Source: Myxococcales bacterium (lineage in GTDB: Bacteria; Myxococcota_A; Polyangia; Polyangiales; Polyangiaceae). From it: a stretch of 64,000 bases of DNA. Numbering within the stretch: the first letter of the stretch is position 1; every line of letters starts with the position of its first letter. The stretch covers positions 1 to 64,000 of the forward strand of contig JAEUKE010000175.1 in assembly GCA_016794345.1 (NCBI GenBank). The letters are read 5' to 3'. A program made the translations under genes and the position numbers. Below, one piece after another: positions 47,934 to 56,450 of this stretch. The notes under the pieces are model-generated. The model saw only the letters and a list, made by a program, of their open reading frames with translations, did not search any database and had not been told where the DNA came from.

Positions 47934-49661
47934 TTGATCGTCGGCGGCCATTGGGCCGCCGCCCTGCTCGTCTCCGCCGGCGCGGTGGCCTGGGTGCGCC
48001 TCGCCGTCGTGCCCTCGTTCAACACGACCGAGACGCTGACCCGCGGCGTCGAGCACGCCCGCTCGACACACACGCCGCTCCCTTCCCTCGCGCGCCGGGT
48101 GCTCGTCATCGTCGTCGACGGCCTCGGCTACGATCGCGCGGCCTCCCTCCCCGAGCTCGAGCCGCTGCGGCGCGAGGGCGCGTTCCGCAAGCTGCTCGCG
48201 GACTTTCCCACGTTCACGGCGCCCGCGCTCACCTCGATGGTGGTCGGGATGGGACCGCGCGACTCGGGGGTCCGCCTCAACGGCGTCGGCCGCGGCGTCG
48301 CCGGGCTGGACTCGATCCTGGTCTCGGCGTGGGACGCGGGCGTCTTCGTCCGCGTCCGGCCGCGTGGTTTCTCGCCGTTCGCCGACCTCGTCCGCCCTCC
48401 CGCGCAGGCCGACGTCGTTCCGGGGCGGTGGGCCGTCGTCGCCGACCTGGCGCAGCTCCCGGCGCTCGAGCCCCCGACGCACGAAGGCCGGCGCGCCATC
48501 GAGATGGAGTGGGTCCACCTCGGCGAGGTGGACGACGCCGGGCACGAATGCGGCGCTTCCTGCGAGGCGTACGGCCGCGCGGCCGCACACGCCGGGGACA
48601 TGGTCCGCGCGATGGCGGCGCGGCTCGAGCCGGAGCGGGATCTGCTCCTCGTCGTCTCGGACCACGGGACGCTCGCCTCGGGCGGGCACGGCGGTGACGA
48701 GCGCGGGCTGACACACGCGTTCGCGCTCGCGTGGGGCGCCCGCGTGAAGCGTGGGGTCGAGCTCGATCCGCGGCCGCTCCGCGACGTCCCGTCCACGCTA
48801 GCCGTCGCGGCGGGGGTCCACTCGCCCTCGTCCAACCTCGGCGAGCCGATGCTCGATCTCTGGGAGCTGCCCGAGCGCGAGGCCGCCGCGCGCCTCGTCG
48901 AGCCCTTCGACCAGACGATGGCGTTCGGGTGCCGGCTCCGATCGGTCCGAGCGTGTGCGTACGTCGACGACGTGCGCGAGGCCCTCGGCAGCGGCAAGGC
49001 CGGCCCCGACGAGGCGGGCGCGCTCTACGCCGCGATCGTCTGGGATCGCGACCGCACGCTCGAGGCCGCGGAGACCGGCGCGCAGCGGCGGCGGGCGCTC
49101 GGCGCGGCGCTCGGCGCGAGCGCGGTCTGCGCGGCGATCGCACGTTGGCTGCGCGGCGTGGCGTGGCCCGACCGCGCGGCCGGGCTCCTCGCCCCGCTCC
49201 CCGGCGCGATTGCTTACGGTTCTGTTCTCTTCCTGCTCGGGTATCGCCCGACGCTCAGCGCCATGGCGGGCGAGGCCGTCTTCGTTCCCCACGCCGCGAT
49301 CGCCGCTGGCGTCGGGCTCGCGGTCCACGTCGCGGCGGCGCGCGCGTTCGGCTGGTGGCGAGGAGAAGCCGGCTTCACCATCGCGGTGGCGGCCGTCTCG
49401 TTCGTCGTGATCGCCGCGACGGCCGGCGCGGATCCGCGCGCGCTCCCGTCGCCGCTCGTCTCGGTGCTCGTGATCCAGGCGGCGCCGCTCGTCCCGGCCT
49501 GGGCCTTCGGAGCGGCGCTCTCGGCGACGTTCAGAACGGGAACGGCAGGACGTTCCCGCCCGTCATCCGCCACGACGCCGCCGTCTGCTGGACGATCGGA
49601 ATCCGGATGCTCGGATGAGGATGGGTGCTCTCGAAGCCGAACAGGATCGCCTCCGGCGTGA
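47934..49661 (+). CDS. Alkaline-phosphatase-superfamily membrane protein, phosphoethanolamine-transferase/PIG-type
   Basis: 575 aa from TTG 47934, behind GGGCAGG; the frame extends upstream through the PP2C gene in another frame. One N-terminal helix, then a catalytic domain with VLVIVVDGLGYDRA, nucleophile Thr/Ser in APALTSMVVGM, EVDDAGHECG and VVSDHGTLASGGHGGDE. These match GPI-ethanolaminephosphate-transferase-like phosphodiesterases. Four or five C-terminal helices follow. The last ~43 residues (TAGRSRPSSATTPP onward) are read opposite the M48 gene and look non-native. The gene follows PP2C by 23 bp. Confidence 0.8.
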   Translation: MIVGGHWAAALLVSAGAVAWVRLAVVPSFNTTETLTRGVEHARSTHTPLPSLARRVLVIVVDGLGYDRAASLPELEPLRREGAFRKLLADFPTFTAPALTSMVVGMGPRDSGVRLNGVGRGVAGLDSILVSAWDAGVFVRVRPRGFSPFADLVRPPAQADVVPGRWAVVADLAQLPALEPPTHEGRRAIEMEWVHLGEVDDAGHECGASCEAYGRAAAHAGDMVRAMAARLEPERDLLLVVSDHGTLASGGHGGDERGLTHAFALAWGARVKRGVELDPRPLRDVPSTLAVAAGVHSPSSNLGEPMLDLWELPEREAAARLVEPFDQTMAFGCRLRSVRACAYVDDVREALGSGKAGPDEAGALYAAIVWDRDRTLEAAETGAQRRRALGAALGASAVCAAIARWLRGVAWPDRAAGLLAPLPGAIAYGSVLFLLGYRPTLSAMAGEAVFVPHAAIAAGVGLAVHVAAARAFGWWRGEAGFTIAVAAVSFVVIAATAGADPRALPSPLVSVLVIQAAPLVPAWAFGAALSATFRTGTAGRSRPSSATTPPSAGRSESGCSDEDGCSRSRTGSPPA

Positions 49662-50637
49662 GTCGATCGAGGGCGCCGAAGAAATTCAGGCTGAGGAGGG
49701 CGCCGTCCTCCTGGAACTGGCTCGTCGTCCGGCGCTTGCCCGCCGAGAGCAGGTTCTGGGTCCCCGCGACGTCCGCGGCGATCTCGTTCGGCTGATTCAG
49801 GAAAGGCGCCGCGCGAGAGACCATGCGGCCGAAGTCGCCAACGCTCACGCCGCGCGAGCCGCCGCCGTTTGCGCAGCCCGTGTGATCGAGGTGATGGTGC
49901 GCGAGCTCGTGCCCGAGCACGAACGCGAGCTGCGCGTCGAGCAGCACCGCCTGGCGCGCGACCTTGCGGCCGTCTGCGTCCTGCGCCGGATCGACGAAGC
50001 CGGGGCCCGGTCGAGGCAGCGGCTTCTTGGGCCGGTAGTTCTTGGCCACGAGCGTCGTGTACGAGTCCAGCTTGCCGCCGCCGAACAGCTCGTCGTACGC
50101 GCGGAAGCGGGCCGAGTGGGCCATCACCTCGAGCAGCGCGTCGCTGACCGCCATGAGGGGCTGGCCCTGGTCGTCGCAAGCGGCGAACGCGTTGACCTCA
50201 CCGACGGTCGGGTCCGAAAAGAGCGGGATGCCCTGGACCTTGCCCCGCTTCGCGTCGGGCAAGGCAGCCACCAGCTCCTTCAGCACGACCCCCGCGCGCT
50301 GGCGGAGGAACGCGATGTCGGTGTTGTTGATCGGATCGTTCGCGACGGGCCCGAGGTTCGGCTGCGGGACGGGGGGCTGCTGGGTGGGCTGAGGCGGAGG
50401 CTGCTGGCCCCAGCCGCCCGGCTGAGGCGGAGGCTGCTGGCCCCAGCCGCCCGGCTGTTGTTGCCCGGGCTGACCGAACTGCCCGACCCCGTAGGGGTTG
50501 CTCCGTCGCTTGGGTTGGCAGCCGGCGAGCGTTCCGACCGCGAGCAGCACGGCGACCGCGCTGGCGATCGTCCGGCTCCGGCGGGGCGCGCTCCGCGCTG
50601 GCTGGGGAAGCGGCTTGCTCGTTTCTTCAAGATCCAT
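49531..50637 (-). CDS. M48-family metallopeptidase lipoprotein
   Basis: 368 aa. The lipobox is LAGC (about Cys40). A Gln/Pro/Gly linker with two exact repeats leads to a zinc-peptidase domain with HELAHHHLDH, AFVLGHELAHH context, third ligand candidate Glu in NQPNEIAADVAG, and a C-terminal STHPHPSIRI block that is typical of M48 (BepA/LoiP-like) proteases. It probably degrades or helps fold envelope proteins in the periplasm. The 3' end overlaps the convergent transferase-like gene by 131 bp; the conserved THPHPS motif shows that this frame is the authentic one there. Confidence 0.9.
   Translation of the reverse strand: MDLEETSKPLPQPARSAPRRSRTIASAVAVLLAVGTLAGCQPKRRSNPYGVGQFGQPGQQQPGGWGQQPPPQPGGWGQQPPPQPTQQPPVPQPNLGPVANDPINNTDIAFLRQRAGVVLKELVAALPDAKRGKVQGIPLFSDPTVGEVNAFAACDDQGQPLMAVSDALLEVMAHSARFRAYDELFGGGKLDSYTTLVAKNYRPKKPLPRPGPGFVDPAQDADGRKVARQAVLLDAQLAFVLGHELAHHHLDHTGCANGGGSRGVSVGDFGRMVSRAAPFLNQPNEIAADVAGTQNLLSAGKRRTTSQFQEDGALLSLNFFGALDRLTPEAILFGFESTHPHPSIRIPIVQQTAASWRMTGGNVLPFPF
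50388..50453 (-). repeat. Two exact 33-bp tandem repeats in the M48 gene
   Basis: A 33-bp unit (50388-50420 and 50421-50453) encodes QPGGWGQQPPP twice. It is in frame, in the linker between lipobox and catalytic domain. Confidence 0.85.
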
Positions 50638-50825
50638 GCTGGGTCTCTCCGGAAGCCCTGGTGGGGTCGTAGCACATCGATCTGGTGGCCGGCGCTCGGT
50701 AGGACGGACGAGCTCAGGCTTCCCTGCAAGCTATCTCTTGGTCGGGCGTTCTAGGAGGGCACCGGCGCAATCGTGCCCTGCCGTGAGCCCTCGGGGCATC
50801 ATCGCGCGTCCCATCCCATGACCGA

Positions 50826-51269
50826 ATGATCTCCTGCACGAAAGCCTCGATCACCGCGACCTTGCTCGTGCCGCTCGTGGCATGGGGGTGCGGCTCGGCC
50901 CCGATGTCGAAGGCCGATCTGCCGGACCGGGACGAGCTCGCTGCCGCCGAGGCGGAGCTCGCCGCCGCCGAGGCCCGCATCCCGGGGGAGCCTCCCGCCG
51001 CGACTGGCTACCACCAGCCGTCGCCGCCCGCGCCGGGCACCGAGCCCCGGCCCGAGCCCCAGGCGCAGGCCGCCCCGCCGGCGGACCAGCCCCTCGCCGG
51101 ATCCGACGCGGACTCTTGCCAGTCTGCGTGTGACGCGCTGACGGCCATGAAGAAGGCCGCGGACCGGATCTGCGCGCTCGCCCCAGGAGAACGCTGCGAA
51201 GCGGCGCGGACCCGCGTCGCGAATGCCGAAAAACGCGTGATGGAGGCTTGTCCCGGATGCGAAACGTAG
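50826..51269 (+). CDS. Small Cys-rich lipoprotein (paralogue 1)
   Basis: 147 aa. The signal ends AWGC (Cys22). An Ala/Glu helix and a Pro-rich linker lead to a compact C-terminal domain: SCQSACDALTAMKKAADRIC, RCEAARTRVANAEKRVMEAC and PGCET. The Cys spacing C-x3-C-x14-C...C...C-x2-C is shared with the next gene. Family unknown. It is the first of a three-gene rightward run ending in a Ser/Thr kinase. Confidence 0.78.
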   Translation: MISCTKASITATLLVPLVAWGCGSAPMSKADLPDRDELAAAEAELAAAEARIPGEPPAATGYHQPSPPAPGTEPRPEPQAQAAPPADQPLAGSDADSCQSACDALTAMKKAADRICALAPGERCEAARTRVANAEKRVMEACPGCET

Positions 51270-51706
51270 ACCTTTCTCACGCCCTGCCGGTGGCGGCGCT
51301 GCTCGTTGTCGTCGCGGGCGGTTGCGCCGCAAGCAAAGAGATGCCGGCCGAGAGCGCGGCCGCCGGGGCCGCGGCGGAGCCTGCGACGAAGACGGGCCCG
51401 GGTCGACCCGCCACCGGGAACGCGCCCCCGGCGCAGCCCGAGCTGACGAACCGCACCCCGTTCGAGGAGCTCGACCGCGCCGAGCAGGAGCTGGCAGGCG
51501 CCCTCGAGCGCAAGCCAAACGTGGCCGACGGCCTGGCCACGGGCGACCGCTGCACCACCGTTTGCAAGGCCCTCGCCTCGATGCGCCGTTCGGCCGATCA
51601 GATCTGCACGCTCGACGCACAGCGCTGCCCGGATGCGCGCGCCCGCGTCACAAAGGCCGAGGAGCGGGCCAAGAGCGCTTGCCCAGCGTGTTCCACGCCG
51701 ACCTGA
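51257..51706 (+). CDS. Small Cys-rich lipoprotein (paralogue 2)
   Basis: 149 aa from ATG 51257, overlapping the previous gene by 13 bp. The signal ends AGGC (Cys23). The C-terminal domain CTTVCKALASMRRSADQIC, RCPDARARVTKAEERAKSAC, PAC repeats the pattern of its neighbour, so the two are tandem duplicates. The middle (FEELDRAEQELAGALER) is helical. Function unknown; likely periplasmic, disulfide-bonded. Confidence 0.78.
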   Translation: MRNVDLSHALPVAALLVVVAGGCAASKEMPAESAAAGAAAEPATKTGPGRPATGNAPPAQPELTNRTPFEELDRAEQELAGALERKPNVADGLATGDRCTTVCKALASMRRSADQICTLDAQRCPDARARVTKAEERAKSACPACSTPT

Positions 51707-51721
51707 GCTACATAGCTAGGA

Positions 51722-53041
51722 GTGTCTCGCGGGGCCGCCTCGTCCAAGATCCCCAAGCGCGTCGGGCGCTACGAGGTCGTGCGCGAGATCGGGATGGGCG
51801 CGATGGGCCGCGTGCTCCTCGCGCGAGATCCGGTGCTCGAGCGTCACGTCGCGGTGAAGCTCCTGCGTGACGATCTCTCCATCGGGAGCGACGTCCGCGA
51901 GGGGCTCCTCGTTCGCATGCGGCACGAGGCGCGCGCGGCGGCGCGCGTCACGCACCCGCACCTCGTCGTGCTCCACGACATGGGGGAAGACGAAGAGGTC
52001 GGCCTCTACCTCGTCTTCGAATACCTCGAGGGCCCCACGCTCAAGCAGCGCATCGGCGAAGGGCGCCTGTCTGCGAGACAGGCCGCGCGGCTGGCGCGCG
52101 AGCTCGGCGCAGCGCTCACGTTCGCGCACGAGCGCGGGGTCCTTCACCGCGACGTCAAGCCGGAGAACATCATCCTGTCGCCCACGGGCGCGAAGATCAC
52201 CGATTTCGGGATCGCTCGTGTCCCCGACTCGACGCTCACGCACGCGGGCGGCCTGCTCGGTACGCCGGCGTACAGCGCGCCCGAGACCTTTCGCGACGGG
52301 AAGTTCTCCCCCGCGAGCGATCAGTTCTCGCTCGCCGCGACGCTCTACGAGGCCATCCGCGGAGAGCGCGCCTTCCCCGGTGACGACGCGGTCTCCGTCG
52401 CTTCGAAGATCGCCAACGATCCGCCTGCGCCGTTCGCCGCGGAGCTCCGCTATCCCGAGGCGCTCGACACGATCCTCGCCCGAGGCATGGCGAAAAATGC
52501 GGCCGATCGCTTCGACTCCTGCAAGGAGTTCGGCCAGGCGCTCCTCGACGCGCTCCTCACCAACCCGTCCGCGGGCCGATCCCTCCCCGCCCCCGATCGG
52601 GCGACCGACACGCTCATCGCGGCTCGGTTGAGCGGCCCGCCGGATCGCCCGTCCGTCCCGCCGTCCCAGCCGAAGCCCATGCGTGTGTTCCTTGGGGGCG
52701 TCGCGGTGCTCGTCCTCTCCGGCCTCGTCCTTCGCTCCGCGCTCCGCGAGACACGTGAGGCACCCGCGGCCCCGCTCGTCGACTCGGTGGAGAGATCGGC
52801 TGCCCCGCCGCCGTCCTCCGAGCCCGAGGCCCCGCCGAAGCGGGCGCGCCCACCGAAGCCCCCGACCGCTGAGCCGCCGACCGCTGAGCCTGCGAGCAGC
52901 GCCGAACGCGCCGCCGCCTCTGCGTCTGCCTCACCCTCGGCGTCGGCCGCGCCGTCGGCCTCCGCCGCGCCCTCGGCGCCCGCGAGCGCGAGCGCCCCCA
53001 GCGCGAGCGCCCCACCGGCGACCGCTCGCCCGGCCCCTTGA
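51722..53041 (+). CDS. Ser/Thr protein kinase with Ala/Ser/Pro-rich tail
   Basis: 439 aa, GTG start 15 bp after the second Cys-rich lipoprotein. The kinase domain (about 16-275) is canonical: GMGAMGRV, VAVKLL, HRDVKPEN, DFGIAR, SAPE. A membrane helix (MRVFLGGVAVLVLSGLVLRSAL, residues about 320-340) is followed by a disordered Ser/Ala/Pro tail outside. The tail has no known sensor domain. The two small lipoproteins upstream could be its periplasmic partners. Confidence 0.93.
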   Translation: MSRGAASSKIPKRVGRYEVVREIGMGAMGRVLLARDPVLERHVAVKLLRDDLSIGSDVREGLLVRMRHEARAAARVTHPHLVVLHDMGEDEEVGLYLVFEYLEGPTLKQRIGEGRLSARQAARLARELGAALTFAHERGVLHRDVKPENIILSPTGAKITDFGIARVPDSTLTHAGGLLGTPAYSAPETFRDGKFSPASDQFSLAATLYEAIRGERAFPGDDAVSVASKIANDPPAPFAAELRYPEALDTILARGMAKNAADRFDSCKEFGQALLDALLTNPSAGRSLPAPDRATDTLIAARLSGPPDRPSVPPSQPKPMRVFLGGVAVLVLSGLVLRSALRETREAPAAPLVDSVERSAAPPPSSEPEAPPKRARPPKPPTAEPPTAEPASSAERAAASASASPSASAAPSASAAPSAPASASAPSASAPPATARPAP

Positions 53042-53165
53042 CGCGCGCGGGACCGTGCCCCCAACGCTCCTGGACGTGGCCGCGCGGGTGATCGGCTGCG
53101 CGGGCGATCGGCTGCCCGACGATCGCGCGGGCACGTGGTAGGCTCCCGCGCTCTTTTCGAGGACC

Positions 53166-54131
53166 ATGGAAGACCAGCAGAACCACCTCGCGCTGTACCG
53201 TCAGATGCAGCTCATTCGCCGCTTCGAGGAGGAAGCGGCTCGCGCCTATGCGCAGGGCAAAATCGGCGGATTCCTCCACCTCTACATCGGCCAGGAGGCC
53301 GTGGCCGTCGGCGCCTGCGCCGCCATGCAGAAGGACGACTACGTCATCACGACGTACCGCGATCACGGCCAGGCGCTCGCCCGCGGGATGTCGGCGCGCG
53401 CCGCCATGGCCGAGCTCTTCGGCAAGGCGACCGGCTGCTCGCGCGGGCTCGGTGGCTCGATGCACTTCTTCGACGCGGAGCACCACATGCTCGGCGGCTA
53501 CGGCATCGTCGGCGGGCACCTGCCGATCGCGGCGGGCACGGCCTTCGCTTCCAAGTACCGCGGCGAGCCGCGCGTGACCCTCGCCTTCTTCGGCGAAGGC
53601 GCCGCGAGCATCGGCGACTGCCACGAGGCCATGTGCCTCGCCGCGCTCTGGAAGCTGCCCATCGTGTTCATCTGCGAGAACAACGAATACTCGATGGGGA
53701 CGCCACTCACGCGCACCTTCGCGGTGGACGACGTGACGGCGCGCGCGCCCGGCTATGGCATGCCGAGCGATCGGTTCGCCGCCGAGCACGTCTTCCAGAT
53801 CCGCGATCGTCTGAAGGTCGCGATCGACCGAGCGCGCGGGGGCGGCGGGCCGTCGCTCGTCGAGATCCGCACCTACCGCTTCCGCGGCCACTCGATGAGC
53901 GACCCCGGCAAGTACCGGACACCGGAGGAGCTCGAGGCCAAGAAGAAGCTCGACCCGCTCTCGAAGACCCGCTCGGAGCTCGAGGCCGCCGGCCTCGCGG
54001 ACGCGCTCGCCAAGATCGACGCCGAGGTCGATGAAGAGGTCGCGGACGCCGTTCGGTTCGCGGAGGAGAGCCCGGAGCCCGGGCCGGAGCTGCTCGAGCA
54101 GACCACGTACAAGGGAGAGTTCGCGCGATGA
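53166..54131 (+). CDS. pdhA: Pyruvate dehydrogenase E1 component, alpha subunit
   Basis: 321 aa; ATG behind GAGGACC. ThDP-binding E1-alpha signatures: RRFEEEAARAYAQGKIGGF, YRDHGQALARG, GGSMHFFD, IVGGHLPIAAG, GDCHEAMCLAALWKLP with GEGAASIGD, NNEYSMGT and the C-terminal FRGHSMSDPG loop. It decarboxylates pyruvate and passes the acetyl group to lipoyl-E2. First of a three-gene operon with 4-bp and 1-bp overlaps. Confidence 0.96.
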   Translation: MEDQQNHLALYRQMQLIRRFEEEAARAYAQGKIGGFLHLYIGQEAVAVGACAAMQKDDYVITTYRDHGQALARGMSARAAMAELFGKATGCSRGLGGSMHFFDAEHHMLGGYGIVGGHLPIAAGTAFASKYRGEPRVTLAFFGEGAASIGDCHEAMCLAALWKLPIVFICENNEYSMGTPLTRTFAVDDVTARAPGYGMPSDRFAAEHVFQIRDRLKVAIDRARGGGGPSLVEIRTYRFRGHSMSDPGKYRTPEELEAKKKLDPLSKTRSELEAAGLADALAKIDAEVDEEVADAVRFAEESPEPGPELLEQTTYKGEFAR

Positions 54132-55162
54132 CCACGCAAGCGACGGAAGGCACCGCGGCCGCCCCGCGGACGGGGACCCGCGAGGTCCGCTTCCGCGAGG
54201 CCATTCGGCTCGGGATGATGGAGGAGATGGAGCGCGACGAGCGCGTCTTCATCCTCGGCGAAGAGGTGGGGCACTACCAGGGCGCCTACAAGGTGACCGA
54301 GGGCATGCTCGAGCGGTTCGGTGACAAACGCGTCATCGACACGCCCATCACCGAGAGCGGCTTCACGGGCATCGCGATCGGCGCGGCGATGGTCGGGCTC
54401 CGTCCGATCATCGAGTACATGACGTGGAACTTCTCCGCGGTCGCGTTCGATCAGATCCTCAACAACGCGGCCAAGATCCGGCAGATGTCGGGCGGGCAGT
54501 TCCACGTGCCGCTGGTCATCCGGGCGCCGAACGGCTCGGCGAAGCAGGTCGGCTCGCAGCACTCCCACGCGATGGAGCATTTCTACACGCACATCCCGGG
54601 GCTCAAGGTGGTGGCGCCGGCCACCTGCGAGGACGCCAAGGGGATGATCAAGGCTGCCATTCGTGATGACGATCCTGTCCTCTTCATGGAGAGCGAGACC
54701 CTCTACGGGCTGAAAGGGACCGTCCCGAACGACCCGGACGTGATCGTCCCGTTCGGCAAGGCCCGCGTCGCCCGCGAAGGCAAAGACGTGACGATCATCG
54801 CGTGGAGCCGCATCGTGCACGTCGCCCTCGAGGCGGCGGCCGCGCTCGAGAAGGACGGCCTCGACGCGGAGGTCATCGATCTGCGCAGCCTCCGTCCCCT
54901 GGACGAGGCGTCGATCGTCGCGAGCGTCAAGAAGACACACCGCGCTGTCATCGCCTACGAGGGCTGGCCGTACGGCGGCGTCGGCGGCGAGATCGTGGAT
55001 CGTATCCAGCGCCTCGCGTTCGATGACCTCGACGCCCCCGTGGAGCGCGTCACCACGCTCGACGTGCCCATGCCCTACAACGCGAAGCTCGAGCAACTCG
55101 TGGTCCCCCAAGCCTCGCGGATCGCGGACGCCGCGCGCCGCGCCGCCTACAGGAGCGCCTGA
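54128..55162 (+). CDS. pdhB: Pyruvate dehydrogenase E1 component, beta subunit
   Basis: 344 aa. FREAIRLGMMEEMERDERVF, EEVGHYQGAYKVTEGM, TPITESGFTGIAIGAAMVG, GGQFHVPLVIRAP, HSHAMEHFYTHIPGLKVV and EGWPYGGVGGEI are typical. ATG overlaps the pdhA stop (ATGA). It forms the heterotetrameric E1 with PdhA. Confidence 0.96.
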   Translation: MTTQATEGTAAAPRTGTREVRFREAIRLGMMEEMERDERVFILGEEVGHYQGAYKVTEGMLERFGDKRVIDTPITESGFTGIAIGAAMVGLRPIIEYMTWNFSAVAFDQILNNAAKIRQMSGGQFHVPLVIRAPNGSAKQVGSQHSHAMEHFYTHIPGLKVVAPATCEDAKGMIKAAIRDDDPVLFMESETLYGLKGTVPNDPDVIVPFGKARVAREGKDVTIIAWSRIVHVALEAAAALEKDGLDAEVIDLRSLRPLDEASIVASVKKTHRAVIAYEGWPYGGVGGEIVDRIQRLAFDDLDAPVERVTTLDVPMPYNAKLEQLVVPQASRIADAARRAAYRSA

Positions 55163-56424
55163 TGGCCAAGATCCTCGATATGCCGAAGCTGTCGCCCACG
55201 ATGGAAGAGGGGCAGATCAGCGCGTGGCACAAGAAAGAAGGCGAGCCCGTCGGGGTCGACGATCTCCTGGCGGAGGTCGAGACCGACAAGGCGACGATGG
55301 AGTTTCGCTCCTTCGACAAGGGCACGCTCCTCAAGATCCTCGTGCCGGCCGGGAGCATGGTGAAGCTCGGCCAGCCGGTCGCCGTCCTCGGCGCGCCCGG
55401 GGAGGACGTCTCGTCGCTCGTCGCCCAGGCCGGCTCCGGCGGCGCTGCGCCCGCTGCGCCGAAGGCCGAGGCACAGCCTGCGCCGGCGCCCGCCGCGCAG
55501 CCTGCGCCGGCGAACGGCGGCGGTGCGCCCTCGACCGACGGCGGTCGTGTAAAGGCCTCGCCTTACGTCCGCAAGCTCGCACGTGAGCGCGGACTCTCGC
55601 TCGCCGGCGTTGCGGGCTCCGGTCCGAACGGGCGCATCGTCGCGCGGGACGTCGAGGCCCTGCCCGCGGGTGGCCCGGCGCCCAGCGCGCCGGCGCGCCC
55701 CGCCGCCCCTCGCGCCGAGGCGCCGCTGCCCGAGTCGAGGCCGCTCAGCATGATGCGCAAGACGATCGCGCGGCGGCTCACCGAGTCGAAGCAGACCGTC
55801 CCGCATTTTTACCTGACGATCGACGTCGACGCGGACGCCCTCTTCGGGCTCCGCGAGCAGATCAACCAGGACCTCGCGGCCGCGCTCAAGGACAAGGCGC
55901 CCAAGATCAGCTTCAACGATCTGGTCTTGAAGGCCGTCGCCGTCGCCCTCGTGCGCGTGCCCGAGGCGAACGCGCAGTTCACGCCCGACGCCATCCTCTA
56001 TCACCGGCGCGTCGACATCTCGGTGGCCGTCGCGGTCGACGAGGGCCTCGTCACGCCGGTCGTCCGCGACGCGAACCAGAAGACCGTCCTCGAGATCGCC
56101 GGGGAGGTGCGGGACCTCGCAGGCCGCGCGCGCGACAAGAAGCTCAAGCCCGAGGAGATGACCGGCGGGACCTTCAGCGTGTCGAACCTCGGCATGTACG
56201 GGATCGACGAGTTCTCCGCCGTGATCAACCCGCCGGAGGGCGCCATCCTCGCCGTCGGGCAGGTCCGGCGTGAGCCCGTCGTCCGCGGGGACGCGGTGGT
56301 GCCGGGGCGGCGCATGGCGATGACGCTCTCCTGCGATCACCGCGTCATCGACGGCGCCGTCGGGGCGACCTTCCTCAAGGCCCTCCGCGCCATCCTCGAG
56401 CATCCGACGCAGATCCTCCTCTAG
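55162..56424 (+). CDS. pdhC: Dihydrolipoamide acetyltransferase, E2 component
   Basis: 420 aa. A single lipoyl domain at the N-terminus (KLSPTMEEGQ, lipoyl Lys in ETDKATMEF), an Ala/Pro linker, a peripheral-subunit-binding domain (ASPYVRKLARERGLSL, GSGPNGRIVARDV) and the catalytic domain ending in SCDHRVIDGAVGATFL with active-site His. It transfers acetyl to CoA. E3 (dihydrolipoamide dehydrogenase) is not in the window. Confidence 0.96.
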   Translation: MAKILDMPKLSPTMEEGQISAWHKKEGEPVGVDDLLAEVETDKATMEFRSFDKGTLLKILVPAGSMVKLGQPVAVLGAPGEDVSSLVAQAGSGGAAPAAPKAEAQPAPAPAAQPAPANGGGAPSTDGGRVKASPYVRKLARERGLSLAGVAGSGPNGRIVARDVEALPAGGPAPSAPARPAAPRAEAPLPESRPLSMMRKTIARRLTESKQTVPHFYLTIDVDADALFGLREQINQDLAAALKDKAPKISFNDLVLKAVAVALVRVPEANAQFTPDAILYHRRVDISVAVAVDEGLVTPVVRDANQKTVLEIAGEVRDLAGRARDKKLKPEEMTGGTFSVSNLGMYGIDEFSAVINPPEGAILAVGQVRREPVVRGDAVVPGRRMAMTLSCDHRVIDGAVGATFLKALRAILEHPTQILL

Positions 56425-56450
56425 CAGGGCGAGAGAGCTGGCGGCGTCGC

